A DNA stretch of 64,000 nucleotides from Oxalobacteraceae bacterium OTU3CINTB1 (GCA_024123955.1 CP099652.1:2046001-2110000); one strand, 5' to 3'. Counted from the first letter of the stretch, positions 41,006 to 50,042 are shown. Notes: generated by a model from the letters alone, not told the origin. Numbers and translations are program-made.

Positions 41006-41511
41006 CGATGTGGTACGACGGAAGCCATCCGGGCGGCGGGAGCGACCAAGTGGCCGCCGGCTTCCCGGGCGCATACAATGCGATACTTAGGTGACCGAAA
41101 AGCGCTCCCGGCGCGATGTTTATCGGCCGAAATCGTCATGTTGTTGTTGGGATATATATATCGATGTGGTAAAAACGCCACGCTTGCATATGGCTAAAGC
41201 GGACTTATGCAAAATAAAGTTTATTCTAAATAAAGGTCGCCTGAACAATCCACACTTCTCGCCGGTTTGCCTTATTGTTTCGCAAAATTGCCTTAAAACA
41301 TCCCCTGTTTGTGACAAAGCCGTTACATAATCTTCGGTTGATGAGCAAGGAAGGTCCTTACGTACTCGTCGCCTAGCCTGATCCTTTTCCGTCCTGCGTA
41401 GCGGCCCCAGTGGCCCATTCCCGCGCCAGGCCTGTCTCGGCCGCAGAGCGCGAAGCGCACGCATTCACCTTGCTCATGGAGTTTATATAACCACATTACA
41501 GGGAGTAGTGA
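41006..41511. other. Intergenic region before the TonB receptor gene
   Basis: This stretch holds no gene that can be supported. 41160-41345 is clearly AT-rich compared with its surroundings and probably carries the promoter of the TonB-dependent receptor, with a TACATAAT near 41322-41333. No Fur box was found here. A small reading frame at 41091-41330 has no family features. The receptor start is preceded by a good CAGGGAG. Confidence 0.6.
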
Positions 41512-44280
41512 ATGATTTTGCAAGAGAAAGTCGGCGCCCGTTCGGTACGCCTGGCACTCGCAGTCCTGGCCGGTACCGCCATGTTCGCAGGTCAGGCGTC
41601 GGCACAAGAGCAAGCCATCCAGAAAGTGGAAATCACCGGCTCGGCCATCAAGCGTATCAACGTTGAAGGCGCGCTGCCAGTTCAGCGCCTGAGCTCGGAA
41701 CAGATCGCCAAGACCGGCGCCACCTCGGTCGCCGAACTGATCCAGGCCCTGCCGTCGATGCAAGGTTTCACCGTCGCCGCCATCGCGGCCGGCACCAACT
41801 CCGGCGGCCGCGTGTCCGCGTCCATCCACGACATCGGCGAAAGCTACACCCTGGTGTTGCTGAACGGCCGCCGCGTCGCCCCGCAAGGCTCGGGCTCCGC
41901 GATCAACCTGAACGCCATTCCGATGAGCGCGGTTGAGCGCGTCGAGATCCTGACCGACGGCGCTTCGGCCCTGTACGGTTCGGACGCCATCGCCGGCGTG
42001 ATCAACTTCATCCTGAAGAAAAACCTGCAAGGCGGCAGCATCGAAGCGACCGCCAGCCAGCCCGGCCAAAGCCGCGCCGGCCAGTCGAGCAACTTCAGCG
42101 CCACCTACGGCTTCGGCGATCTGGACACGAACCGCTACAACATCTTGCTGTCGGCCCGCCATGACGAGAACAGCCGCGTCAAAGCGACCGACCGCGACTT
42201 CGCCAACAGCTCGTTCCTGCCATTCAGCTGGAACGGCCAGAACTACCTCCACGACCGTTCGAGCACCTCGGCCGTCCCGGCCAACGTCGCCGTGGCCTAC
42301 CGCGACGGCCGCACCCCGACGTCGACCTCGTCGATCGGCTTCAATCCGTATCGCAACATCAACGGCCAGTGCGGCCCGATGAACCAGCCGCAGAAGAACA
42401 ACACCGCCACCGTGCAGAACTGCGGCTTCGATTCGGCCGCCACGGTCGAGATCGTCCCGGCAAGCCAGCGCGACACCGCGTTCGCCAAGGCCACCGCCAA
42501 AGTCGGCGAAACCTTCGAAGTGTTCGCCGAGGCAGCCTACTCGCGCATGGACCTGACCGCCCGCATCGCGCCGAACACCGCGTCGATCGCGCTGGCCAAA
42601 GGTTCGCAGCTGTACAACAACTACGTGCGTCCGTACCTGACCACCGCGCAAGACGCCAACCTGTCGAGCGCCACGGCCACCTACCGCACCTACGACTGGG
42701 GCACCCGCGACAGCCAGACCATCACCGAGGCGAAGCACCTGGTGCTGGGCACCGAGGGCGAGATCGGCGCGTGGAGCGTCGGCGCCGGCCTGACCTGGTC
42801 CCAGAACTCGATCGACGAGCGCTATGAAGGCGGCTACGTCAAGAACGCCGAGTTCCGCAGCATGCTGGCCAACAACCAGTTCAACCCGTTCCTGGCCGCC
42901 GGCGCGCAAAGCGCAGCGACCAAGCAACTGATCGCCAATTCGGTGTTCAAGGGTTCGATCCGCGAAGCGTCGACCACGCTCAAGGGCATCGACTTCCGCG
43001 GCTCGCGCGAACTGATCCAGTTGCCGGCCGGCGCGGCCAACGTCGCCCTGGGCGGCGACTACCGCAACTACCACTACGAGCAAACTCCGAACGCGACCTC
43101 GTCGGACATCTACGGCTTCAGCGCTTCCCCGGCCTACGACATGGAGCGTAACAACTACGGCGCTTTCGCCGAGTTGAACGTACCTGTGATCAAAAGCATC
43201 GAAGTGACGGCCGCAGCGCGTTACGACACCATCGAAGCGGTTCAGAACCACATTGCCAACCGCGACATGGGCAACAAGGAATCGGCCAGCACCTACAAGG
43301 TCTCGGCCCGTTGGCAGCCGACCCAGTCGTTCCTGATGCGCGGTTCGTACGGCACCGGCTTCAAGGCGCCGTCGATGCTCGACATCGGCCAGCCACTGGT
43401 GGCGGCCGGCTTCACCGCCTCGCCATGGGAATGCCCGGCCAACCTCGCGGCGGAAAACTCGTCCTACTGCCGCGTTGGCAAGAGCCAGTACAACGTCCTG
43501 TCCGGCGGCAACGAGAACCTGCGTCCCGAGAAGTCCAAGCAATTCACCGTGGGCTTCCGTTTCGAGCCGACCTCGTCGTTCTACGTCCAGGCCGACCTGT
43601 GGGACGTGAAAATCCGTGATGCCGTCTCGGCGGTGTCGGAAGCGCAGATCTTCGCCGATCCGGTCCAGTTCCGCGACCTGTTCACGACCTTCGTGGAACC
43701 AGGCAGCGGCCAGACCTTGTGGGCCAAGAAAACGCTGTCGGTCAACATCGGCCAGACCCACAACCAGGGTATCGACTGGGAAACGACCTACCGTCACCGC
43801 TTCGGTTTCGGCAACCTGAGCACGACCCTGAACGGCACCTACCTGATCAAGTCGGACTACACCCGCCCGGGCACGAGCAACGATTGGGTCAACAGCATGA
43901 ACTTCTTCGGTATCAACGATGCCGTGTCGTTCCGCCACGTGATCCGTCTGGCCACCACGCTCGACACCGGCGCGTTCTCGAACTCGCTGATCGCCAACTA
44001 CCGCAACGGTTACACCGATGCGTCGGCGACGTCGTTCAACCTGGGTACGAACAAGAACGAAACCTTCCGCATCGAAGTGCCGTCGTACATGACCTTCGAC
44101 TGGCAGGGCAAATGGCAAGCGACCAAGCAGTTCGGTCTGCGCGCCGGCGTGAAAAACATCGCCGACCGCAATCCACCGCTGTCGCTGCGCGCCTCGTCCG
44201 GCCACCAGATCGGCTACGATGCACGCTACGCCGATCCGATGGGCCGTACGTTCTACATGACCGGCAACTACACCTTCTAA
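41512..44280 (+). CDS. TonB-dependent outer-membrane receptor
   Basis: This 922-residue receptor has a signal peptide at about 1-31 (VRLALAVLAGTAMFAGQASA). The N-terminal plug (about 35-170) has EITGSAIKRINVEGALPVQRLSSEQIAKTG and YTLVLLNGRRV, with NAIPMSAVERVEILTDGASALYGSDAIAGVINFIL. The beta-barrel region runs to a terminal aromatic (NYTF), as needed for outer-membrane insertion. The plug style is the 'ITGSxIKR/TDGASALYGSDAIAGV' type common for large carbohydrate, peptide or siderophore-like substrates in betaproteobacteria and xanthomonads. The substrate is unknown. It follows the Fur-controlled reductase operon but has no Fur box of its own, so the iron link is uncertain. Confidence 0.95.
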   Translation: MILQEKVGARSVRLALAVLAGTAMFAGQASAQEQAIQKVEITGSAIKRINVEGALPVQRLSSEQIAKTGATSVAELIQALPSMQGFTVAAIAAGTNSGGRVSASIHDIGESYTLVLLNGRRVAPQGSGSAINLNAIPMSAVERVEILTDGASALYGSDAIAGVINFILKKNLQGGSIEATASQPGQSRAGQSSNFSATYGFGDLDTNRYNILLSARHDENSRVKATDRDFANSSFLPFSWNGQNYLHDRSSTSAVPANVAVAYRDGRTPTSTSSIGFNPYRNINGQCGPMNQPQKNNTATVQNCGFDSAATVEIVPASQRDTAFAKATAKVGETFEVFAEAAYSRMDLTARIAPNTASIALAKGSQLYNNYVRPYLTTAQDANLSSATATYRTYDWGTRDSQTITEAKHLVLGTEGEIGAWSVGAGLTWSQNSIDERYEGGYVKNAEFRSMLANNQFNPFLAAGAQSAATKQLIANSVFKGSIREASTTLKGIDFRGSRELIQLPAGAANVALGGDYRNYHYEQTPNATSSDIYGFSASPAYDMERNNYGAFAELNVPVIKSIEVTAAARYDTIEAVQNHIANRDMGNKESASTYKVSARWQPTQSFLMRGSYGTGFKAPSMLDIGQPLVAAGFTASPWECPANLAAENSSYCRVGKSQYNVLSGGNENLRPEKSKQFTVGFRFEPTSSFYVQADLWDVKIRDAVSAVSEAQIFADPVQFRDLFTTFVEPGSGQTLWAKKTLSVNIGQTHNQGIDWETTYRHRFGFGNLSTTLNGTYLIKSDYTRPGTSNDWVNSMNFFGINDAVSFRHVIRLATTLDTGAFSNSLIANYRNGYTDASATSFNLGTNKNETFRIEVPSYMTFDWQGKWQATKQFGLRAGVKNIADRNPPLSLRASSGHQIGYDARYADPMGRTFYMTGNYTF

Positions 44281-44302
44281 GCCGGTTCGCCGCTTAGCAG
44301 CA

Positions 44303-44343
44303 AAAGCCCCCACCGGCGTTCAGCGCGGGTGGGGGCTTTTTTT
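44303..44343 (+). terminator. Rho-independent terminator after the TonB receptor gene
   Basis: AAAGCCCCCACC (44303-44314) pairs exactly with GGTGGGGGCTTT (44328-44339) across a 13-base loop. Seven T end at 44343. It lies 23 bases after the receptor stop. Confidence 0.95.
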
Positions 44344-44385
44344 ATGGCGGGGAGGACTGGCGCGGCGGGATCGCGCCGTTCGGTG

Positions 44386-45693
44386 TTACGGCTCGGCGCC
44401 GGCCTGCTCCAGGCCGCGCGCCAGGCTCGAGATGCTGGGGTTGTCGATGAACACGCAGCGCGTGCCCGTGCGCTTGCAATAGTCCTTGACCCGCCAGTAG
44501 GCGCTGTGGCTGATGCAGCCGGTCTGGCAGATCACCAGGTCGGCCGCCGCCAGGCTGGCGTCGAGGCGGTTGGCGTTGTCCTCCAGGCCGCCGTCGTGGT
44601 GCGCGAACTGGGCGCCCTGTTGCTCGATCAGCTCGCGGTAGGTGGCGACGTTGCCCGAGCGTCCGCCGACGCACAGCACGGCCCGGTCGCTGAGGCGCAG
44701 CGGCATCTTCATGACATGCTCGACCACCTGGCGCGTTTGCTCCTGGATCGGCGCCGGCGGCTCGACGGCGCGCAGCGCCTCGGTCTTGAGCTCGGCGATC
44801 TGCTGGCGCAGCGCGCGCTCGCGCTCGTCCATCTGGGCCAGCCGCTCGGCCAGCCTGGCGCGCGTCTCCAGGCCCGGGATCGATTCCTTCAACTGTTCGA
44901 GTTCGGTGCGCAGCGAGTCGATCATGCTGTCCTTGCCCACCAGTTGCGCGCGCAGCTGCATCAGTTCCGTCGCGTGGCGCTCGGCGTCGGCGCTCTTGTC
45001 GGCCAGCAGGGCGGCGGCGCGCTGCTGGGCCTTGCCCAGGTCGTGCGTCAGGCGCGTGTTCTCGGCCAGGGTGGCGTTGAATTTGCCGATGTCGGCGCGC
45101 ACGCAGGCGCCCGCCTGGTGTTGCACCATGTGCAGGTCGCGGCACATTTGCTCCTCGAGCTCGCTGCTGCAGCGCGGGTGCGTCAGTCCGGCCCAGAAGG
45201 CGCCGGCGACGTCGCCGTTGGCCACGGCGTTGCGCCACAGCTCGCCGACCTGCCCGGTCGTCTTGGCCGCGCGGAAGCGCAGCAGCACGGCCGCGTAGCG
45301 CCGCTCCAGTTCCTTTTGCAGCGCCTCGGACAGCCGGTTGCGACTGCCGCATTCGGTGACCGCGCCCACGTGCACTTCGTAATCATCGGCCACGACCTTG
45401 CCGCTGGTGACCTTGTCGACCAGCTTGCGCAACACGCCCAGCGGAAAGCCGACGCCGACCAGCGGGCAGTGGCAGGCGTGGCCGAGCTCCCACAAACGCC
45501 TGCGGCGCGAGGTTTGCGCGTCCGGTTCGCCGGCAAGGATGGCGGCGACGTTGTTGATGACCGGCTTGACGACTTGCCGGGCGGTTCGCGGGTCGGTGCC
45601 AGGCTGCGCTGGCGCCGGGGCCGGGTTCGCGGTGCCCAGCCGTGGCATGGCGGCGGCGACGATGGCCGCCAGCGGATCGTGTTTTTCGCACAT
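44386..45693 (-). CDS. DUF2325-domain protein with central coiled coil
   Basis: This 435-residue cytoplasmic protein has three parts. The N-terminal part (about 60-200) has two CxC/CxxxxC-like clusters (HACHCPLVG and HPRCSS...MCRDLH) that could bind metal. The middle (210-315) is a long Leu/Glu/Arg coiled coil. The C-terminal DUF2325 domain (about 330-430) has VLCVGGRSGNVATYRELIEQQGAQFAHHDGG, VICQTGCISHSAYWRVKDYCKRTGTRCVFIDNPSISSL. DUF2325 proteins in beta- and gammaproteobacteria sit by hemP or iron/heme genes; the Cys/His content suggests a metal or heme-related role. Function unknown. It follows the small unknown gene by 12 bases on the same strand. Confidence 0.87.
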   Translation of the reverse strand: MCEKHDPLAAIVAAAMPRLGTANPAPAPAQPGTDPRTARQVVKPVINNVAAILAGEPDAQTSRRRRLWELGHACHCPLVGVGFPLGVLRKLVDKVTSGKVVADDYEVHVGAVTECGSRNRLSEALQKELERRYAAVLLRFRAAKTTGQVGELWRNAVANGDVAGAFWAGLTHPRCSSELEEQMCRDLHMVQHQAGACVRADIGKFNATLAENTRLTHDLGKAQQRAAALLADKSADAERHATELMQLRAQLVGKDSMIDSLRTELEQLKESIPGLETRARLAERLAQMDERERALRQQIAELKTEALRAVEPPAPIQEQTRQVVEHVMKMPLRLSDRAVLCVGGRSGNVATYRELIEQQGAQFAHHDGGLEDNANRLDASLAAADLVICQTGCISHSAYWRVKDYCKRTGTRCVFIDNPSISSLARGLEQAGAEP

Positions 45694-45705
45694 CTGGTCG
45701 TCTCC

Positions 45706-46038
45706 TCAGACGGTGGCCGGCGTGCTGCGGGCGCGCGCCATGATGCGGCTGAGGAAGTTGGTCTTCTCCTGCTCGTGCATGCTGCGTTCGACCACCGTGG
45801 CCCATTGCTCGGACAATTGCTGACAAGTGGCGCTGAGCACCGGTGCCAGGTCCGGCAGGCCGGCCAGCGCCTTCAGGTGGCGTTCGATCACCGAGGCCAG
45901 CTTGACGCAGCCGCCAGCCGCGTCGCCGCCGGCCGTGTAGTGCGACATCAAATGCAGCACGGCGGACAACATCAGTTCTGGATTGTGTCCGCCTTGCGCG
46001 GGGGCGAGAAAAATCGGATTGCTACGGTCTATGGCCAT
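45706..46038 (-). CDS. Small hypothetical protein between hemP and the DUF2325 gene
   Basis: This 110-residue cytoplasmic protein is not recognised as a family. It is helical, with NPELMLSAVLHLMSHYTAGGDAAGGCVKLASVIERHLKALAGLPDLAPVLSATCQQLSEQWATVVERSMHEQE. CAGGAGCGTTTG precedes the ATG at 46036-46038, and the frame is well preserved. It lies 12 bases before the DUF2325 gene and 93 bases after hemP on the same strand, so it is probably co-transcribed with both under iron control. One internal Cys and several His residues are noted. No known function. Confidence 0.7.
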   Translation of the reverse strand: MAIDRSNPIFLAPAQGGHNPELMLSAVLHLMSHYTAGGDAAGGCVKLASVIERHLKALAGLPDLAPVLSATCQQLSEQWATVVERSMHEQEKTNFLSRIMARARSTPATV

Positions 46039-46131
46039 CAAACGCTCCTGTCGGATTGGGAGTGCGGCTGGCGGTGTGGCTGGCGACTCGGGGAGTGGGC
46101 GCGGCGGCGCCCGGGGCAAAGATAAAAGGAA

Positions 46132-46329
46132 TCAGGCGGTCAGGATCAGCTTGTTGAGCTGCGTGACGCGCAGACGGTAGACACGGCCGGCGTGTTCGAT
46201 CTCGAGTTCGCGGCCACCCTCCATCAGGCCGGCGCTGTTGACGCGCTTGACGGGGGACACCGCCGAGGACACCACGGCGTGGGAAGGGCGGGCTGGCTGC
46301 GGCACAGGCATGGTCAGGGTGGTGGTCAT
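46132..46329 (-). CDS. hemP: Hemin uptake protein HemP
   Basis: This 65-residue HemP-family protein has the short conserved C-terminal block VNSAGLMEGGRELEIEHAGRVYRLRVTQLNKLILTA, the family hallmark (GR-x-YRLR-x-T-x-x-NKLILT). HemP helps switch on heme-uptake genes under iron starvation in betaproteobacteria. The ATG at 46329 follows AAAGGAGAAACG. A good Fur box (46346-46364) lies immediately upstream. No heme receptor gene is visible beside it in this window; the adjacent genes are the small unknown protein and DUF2325. Identification is strong. Confidence 0.93.
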   Translation of the reverse strand: MTTTLTMPVPQPARPSHAVVSSAVSPVKRVNSAGLMEGGRELEIEHAGRVYRLRVTQLNKLILTA

Positions 46330-46345
46330 CGTCGTTTCTCCTTTA

Positions 46346-46364
46346 AATAAGAATGATTCGTATT
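46346..46364 (-). promoter_or_regulatory. Fur box upstream of hemP
   Basis: On the minus strand the site reads AATACGAATCATTCTTATT. This matches 15 of 18 scored positions of the AATGAGAATNATTCTCATT form of the Fur consensus, with a perfect GAAT-C-ATTC core. It lies just before the hemP ribosome-binding site and should repress the hemP-DUF2325 group when iron is plentiful. Confidence 0.8.
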
Positions 46365-46500
46365 TGCATTCATTATTGTGGAAGGCGGGACGGAATGCAA
46401 GCCTTATTTGAAATGAAAGTGGGGGAGGTTGGCGGGCGAAAAAAAAGCCCGGCGGGGAAGCCGGGCCCAAGGCTGGGTGATTGCCCGAGATGGCCGGAGC

Positions 46501-47361
46501 CTACAGCGCGGCGAGCAGTTGGCCGGGCGTGACCGCCTCGCCCGCCTTGCTCTTGGCCGCGGCCAGTTGTTTGGCGCGGGTGCGCGACGGCGGCAGGCGC
46601 CGCAAGGTCTTGAGCGCCTCCGGATCCTTGATGCCGATGGTGCGCTGGTCGACGCTGATGAGGCCGATTTCGTTGAAGGCCGACAGCGTGCGGCTGACCG
46701 TCTCCAGGGTCAGGCCCAGGTAGCTGCCGATTTCGTGGCGGGTCATGCGCAGGTTGAACAGCTTGCTCGAATAGCCCATCTGCGCGAAGCGGTCCGCCAG
46801 CGACACCAGGAAGCGCGCCACGCGGGCCTCGGCGCTGAGCGCGCCCAGCATGCCGATCATGGCCTGCTCGCGCACCAGCTCGCGGCTCATGACGCCGTAC
46901 ATCATGTTTTCCAGTTCCAGGTGCACGCGGCCGAGGGCGGTGAGCTTCTTGAACGGCAGCAGGATCAGGTCGCAGTCCGACAGCGCCACCGCCTCCGACG
47001 AGTAGTGGCGGGTGTGGATGCCGTCGACGCCGAGCATGTCGCCCTTCATCGGGAAGCTGAGGACCTGCTCGTTGCCGAACTCGTCGATCAGCACCGTCTT
47101 GAGGAAGCCGGAATTGACGATGTACAGCGTGTCGAACGGCTGGCCGATCGTGTGGATGCGCTGGCCCGTCTTGAACTGCACGTGCTGGAACAGCAGTTCC
47201 TCGGTCGAGACCGAGACGGCCGCCGGGATGTGCAGCAGGTCGCAGACCTCTTTCAGGTTCGACCACAGTCGCCCCTGACGCTGGCGGCCTGCTTCCATCG
47301 ACGAGGATTGCATCGTCGTGGTGGTGACTGGGCGAATTTCAGACGTTTGCGTTGACAGCAT
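46501..47361 (-). CDS. Crp/Fnr-family transcriptional regulator
   Basis: This 286-residue regulator has a cyclic-nucleotide-type sensor fold (about 60-190: VQFKTGQRIHTIGQPFDTLYIVNSGFLKTVLIDEFGNEQVLSFPMKGDMLGVDGI) and a winged helix-turn-helix (TRHEIGSYLGLTLETVSRTLSAFNEIGLI, about 225-250). The DNA-recognition helix ETVSRTLSAF is FNR-like. However, only one Cys (CDLL) lies near the N-terminus, so the four-Cys iron-sulfur site of true FNR is absent. The effector is therefore not oxygen through a [4Fe-4S] cluster as in E. coli. The start is the ATG at 47361 after CAGGAGATCAAC. It is followed by a UspA/NarL set that is often redox- or anaerobiosis-linked. Confidence 0.92.
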   Translation of the reverse strand: MLSTQTSEIRPVTTTTMQSSSMEAGRQRQGRLWSNLKEVCDLLHIPAAVSVSTEELLFQHVQFKTGQRIHTIGQPFDTLYIVNSGFLKTVLIDEFGNEQVLSFPMKGDMLGVDGIHTRHYSSEAVALSDCDLILLPFKKLTALGRVHLELENMMYGVMSRELVREQAMIGMLGALSAEARVARFLVSLADRFAQMGYSSKLFNLRMTRHEIGSYLGLTLETVSRTLSAFNEIGLISVDQRTIGIKDPEALKTLRRLPPSRTRAKQLAAAKSKAGEAVTPGQLLAAL

Positions 47362-47595
47362 GTTGATCTCCTGATCAGGTAACTCTGTTCGTTGGGCCGG
47401 GGACGGCAAACCGCATGACATTTTGTACAGCAAATGTGCCGTATGGCATCTCGCTGCTTGGCATGTAGCCTTGCAGCATCAATCGTGTGGTTTCAGTATG
47501 CCAACAGAGGGAGGAGATAGATATCAGCAATGGCTGAATATGGGAGTAGGCGTCAGCGCACGGATGTAGGAGTACTCCTACTGCCCCGGCGTTTT

Positions 47596-48240
47596 TCAGG
47601 TTTTGAAGGGAGACAACAGGCGATGCGCCACGGCATATTGGACCATCTCCGAGAGCGAGTTCATGCCCATTTTTTGCATGATGCGGGTTTTATGCGTGCT
47701 GACGGTCTTGACGCTCAGGTGCAGGCTGTTGGCGATCTCGGTGATCGATTTTCCGGCCACCAACAACGAAAATACCTCGAATTCGCGGTCCGACAGCTGT
47801 TTATGCAACAGGCTCTCGTTGGGCATCATGATATTCAGCGCAAGTTGCTCGGCCACCTCGGTGCTGATGTAGGGCCGGCCGGAGGCGACCTTGCGGATCG
47901 CGCCGACCAGCTGGGTGCCGGCGCTTTCCTTGGTCAGGTAACCCTGGGCGCCGGCGCGGATGGCGCGCACGGCGTACTGTTCCTCTTCGTGCATGGTGAG
48001 GATCAGGATGGCCAGCTTGGGCGCTTCGGCCTTGATCTGGCGGATCAGGTCGACGCCGCTGCGCCCCGGCATCGACAGGTCCAGCAGCAGCAGGTCGAAG
48101 CCGCCCTGGCGCACGTGGCCGAGCACTTCGAAGCCGTCGATCGCCTCGCCCACGATATCGATGTCCGGTGCACCGTCGAGGATGCGCTTGAGACCCTCGC
48201 GCATGATGGTGTGGTCGTCCGCAATGACTATTCGAATCAT
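47596..48240 (-). CDS. NarL/FixJ-family response regulator
   Basis: This 214-residue regulator has a receiver domain (1-120) with phosphoacceptor Asp54 (LLLLDLSMPGRSGVDL), the acidic pair in VIADDH and the Lys in LTKESAG. The LuxR-type helix-turn-helix is at about 145-205 (LSDREFEVFSLLVAGKSITEIANSLHLSVKTVSTHKTRIMQKMGM). No sensor kinase is adjacent, so its partner is elsewhere. Layout and sequence resemble regulators of respiratory or motility genes. It lies between the Crp/Fnr-type gene and a universal stress protein gene on the same strand, possibly an oxygen or stress response unit. Confidence 0.93.
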   Translation of the reverse strand: MIRIVIADDHTIMREGLKRILDGAPDIDIVGEAIDGFEVLGHVRQGGFDLLLLDLSMPGRSGVDLIRQIKAEAPKLAILILTMHEEEQYAVRAIRAGAQGYLTKESAGTQLVGAIRKVASGRPYISTEVAEQLALNIMMPNESLLHKQLSDREFEVFSLLVAGKSITEIANSLHLSVKTVSTHKTRIMQKMGMNSLSEMVQYAVAHRLLSPFKT

Positions 48241-48331
48241 AAAGAGGCTATCTCAGGTGACCTAAAGTAAATACTGTTGTGTTTGAATTAACCTTGCGAT
48301 CTTACTATAGAAACCGCAGTCAGGCCGCATT

Positions 48332-48799
48332 TTATTTGTGGTCCGGCTCTTTGATCAAGCGATGCACCAGCACCGGGATGCGCGAGTGCGACAAGACCTT
48401 GTTGGTCACGCTGCCCAGCAGCAGTTGGCCCCAACCGCTGCGCCCGTGCGAGCCCATGAAGACCAGGTCGCACGCGTGGTTTTCCGCCACCTCGACGATG
48501 TTCAGCGCGGCGCTTTCCGAAAACGTTGTCAGCGCCTCGCAGCGGACGTTGCGGCGGGCGCAGGACTCGACCACGTCCTTCGTGTGCTCCTTGCCGGCGC
48601 GCAGCATGGCGGCGCGGTACTCGTCCTCGCTCGGATAGCTGGGCGGGATGATTTCCACGTAGATCGGGTATTGGTACTCTGGCGCGACGAACAGGACCAA
48701 TACCTCGGCGCCAAGCTGTTCGGCCAGCGCAACGCCGGCGCACGCGGTTTTGCTCGACACGGCGGAGCCGTCGGTGGTGATCAGGATTTTGCGGTACAT
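48332..48799 (-). CDS. Universal stress protein (UspA-like)
   Basis: This 155-residue protein of the UspA fold begins YRKILITTDGSAVSSKTACAGVALA and ends VFMGSHGRSGWGQLLLGSVTNKVLSHSRIPVLVH. The G-x-x-G-x9-G-S/T ATP-binding motif is in that last segment (GSHGRSGWGQLLLGSVT), so it is probably an ATP-binding member. Extra residues around PEYQYPIYVEIIPPSYPSEDEYR form a typical insert. It lies upstream of the NarL-type gene on the same strand. It acts in the cytoplasm in stress or low-oxygen survival. The exact role is unknown. Confidence 0.92.
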   Translation of the reverse strand: MYRKILITTDGSAVSSKTACAGVALAEQLGAEVLVLFVAPEYQYPIYVEIIPPSYPSEDEYRAAMLRAGKEHTKDVVESCARRNVRCEALTTFSESAALNIVEVAENHACDLVFMGSHGRSGWGQLLLGSVTNKVLSHSRIPVLVHRLIKEPDHK

Positions 48800-49205
48800 G
48801 GCGAGCCTCCTTGTTCAACGCGGCCTACCGCTTATTGTAGTCGCGAATTCCAGTATTGTTAGTAAGGAAAGACTTGATGTTTATCAAATAAAAGCGCAAA
48901 TAAAAGCCTAGCGCGGCACCGCCGCCGGCCGCTTTAACACTTGTTCACAGTTGCTCGGCGGCTTTTTTGCACACAAGCATCACGTTTGTCTCTTTAATGC
49001 TCCCTTTGGCAATGTATCCGATGATAGTATCTCCAAATACAACGAAACACGGCTTTGAGACGGAGAACAGGGCAGTCGACCGACGCCGGCATTGAATATT
49101 TCCGTGTTGCCCTGCTACACTCGCATAAGTGCTTTTTATTGCCGAGCGTCATCAATACGCAGGGTTGAGGGCAGCAATTTTACAAATTATGGAGAAGCAG
49201 GGATT
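48800..49205. other. Intergenic region between uspA-like and cheZ genes
   Basis: No gene is supported here. The region has AT-rich parts (48845-48905, 49010-49065) and probably holds the divergent promoters of the stress protein gene and cheZ. The loose hairpin GCCGCCG/CGGCGGC with T-run (about 48920-48967) could be a weak terminator. A sigma28-like motif was considered and rejected (see below). The cheZ start is preceded by GGAGAAGCAGGG. Confidence 0.6.
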
Positions 49206-50042
49206 ATGACCAACGCCGCTGATGATTTCGACGCATTATTTGAAGAAGTGTCCGCTCAGAGCAAGACCGCAGCGCCCGCTCCAGCGCCTGCCCCCGCACC
49301 AGCCGCCGCAGAAGACGACCTCGAAAGCCTGTTCGACGAGGTCTCGTCGTCGGCCGCCGCTGCCGCGCCGGCTCCGGCGCCGGCCCCGGTCGCTGCGGCC
49401 CCCGCTGCCGCTGCCGCAGAGGGCGGCGAGGCCGAGGAGGGCGGCGACAAGCCGATGTTCGAGCGCCTGGGCGGCATTGTGCGCCTGCTGCACGATTCGC
49501 TGCGCGAACTGGGCTACGACAAGGCGCTGACCGAGGCGTCGACGCAGATCAACGATGCCCAGGATCGGCTCGAGTACGTCGCCAGCCTGACTGAACAGGC
49601 CGCCAACAAGGTGCTCAACACGCTTGACGAGGGCATGCCCGAGCAGGACACCTTGTCGAAGAAATCCAAGGAAATGGAAAACCGCTGGGCCGACCTGTTT
49701 GCGGGCAAGCTCAGTCTGGACCAGTTCAAGCAGCTCGCCGGCGACTCGCAAGCCTTTGCCGTGGCCGTGTCGGCCGCCACCGAGGCCGAAAAAGCCCGCC
49801 TGCTCGAAATCATGATGGCCCAGGACTTCCAGGACATCACCGGCCAGCTCATCAAGAAGGTCGTGATCATCACCAAGACGGTGGAAAACGAACTGGCGCA
49901 GCTGTTGAAAGACAACGCGCCGCCTGCCGTACGCGAGAAAATCGCGCAAAAAGAAGTGTCCCTGATGTCCGGCCCATCGGCTCCGGCCGTGGCGCTGAAC
50001 CAGGACAATGTCGACGACCTGCTTGCTGACCTGGGATTCTAA
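49206..50042 (+). CDS. cheZ: CheZ-family protein phosphatase
   Basis: This 278-residue CheZ-type protein would remove phosphate from CheY-P. The four-helix core (about 85-250) contains MAQDFQDITGQLIKKV, with the catalytic pair D210 and Q214 (D143 and Q147 in E. coli CheZ). The C-terminal CheY-binding peptide is VDDLLADLGF. The N-terminal 80 residues are Ala/Pro-rich and disordered and contain two acidic motifs, DDFDALFEEVS (6-16) and DDLESLFDEVS (37-47), resembling each other and the C-terminal peptide. The start at 49206 avoids the unconserved upstream extension. The stop and the cheA ATG overlap by one base (TAATG at 50040-50044). Confidence 0.93.
   Translation: MTNAADDFDALFEEVSAQSKTAAPAPAPAPAPAAAEDDLESLFDEVSSSAAAAAPAPAPAPVAAAPAAAAAEGGEAEEGGDKPMFERLGGIVRLLHDSLRELGYDKALTEASTQINDAQDRLEYVASLTEQAANKVLNTLDEGMPEQDTLSKKSKEMENRWADLFAGKLSLDQFKQLAGDSQAFAVAVSAATEAEKARLLEIMMAQDFQDITGQLIKKVVIITKTVENELAQLLKDNAPPAVREKIAQKEVSLMSGPSAPAVALNQDNVDDLLADLGF

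Noticed and set aside
41091..41330. 79-codon frame before the TonB receptor gene
   Set aside because: AT-rich promoter-like DNA, no ribosome-binding site, no recognisable protein features.
46501..47361. True oxygen-sensing FNR
   Set aside because: Only one N-terminal cysteine is present, so the [4Fe-4S] ligands are missing; called Crp/Fnr family only.
49126..49148. TAAG and GCCGAGCG as a sigma28 flagellar promoter before cheZ
   Set aside because: The spacing (11 bases between TAAG and GCCG) is too short for the 15-base sigma28 consensus, and the -10 match is partial.
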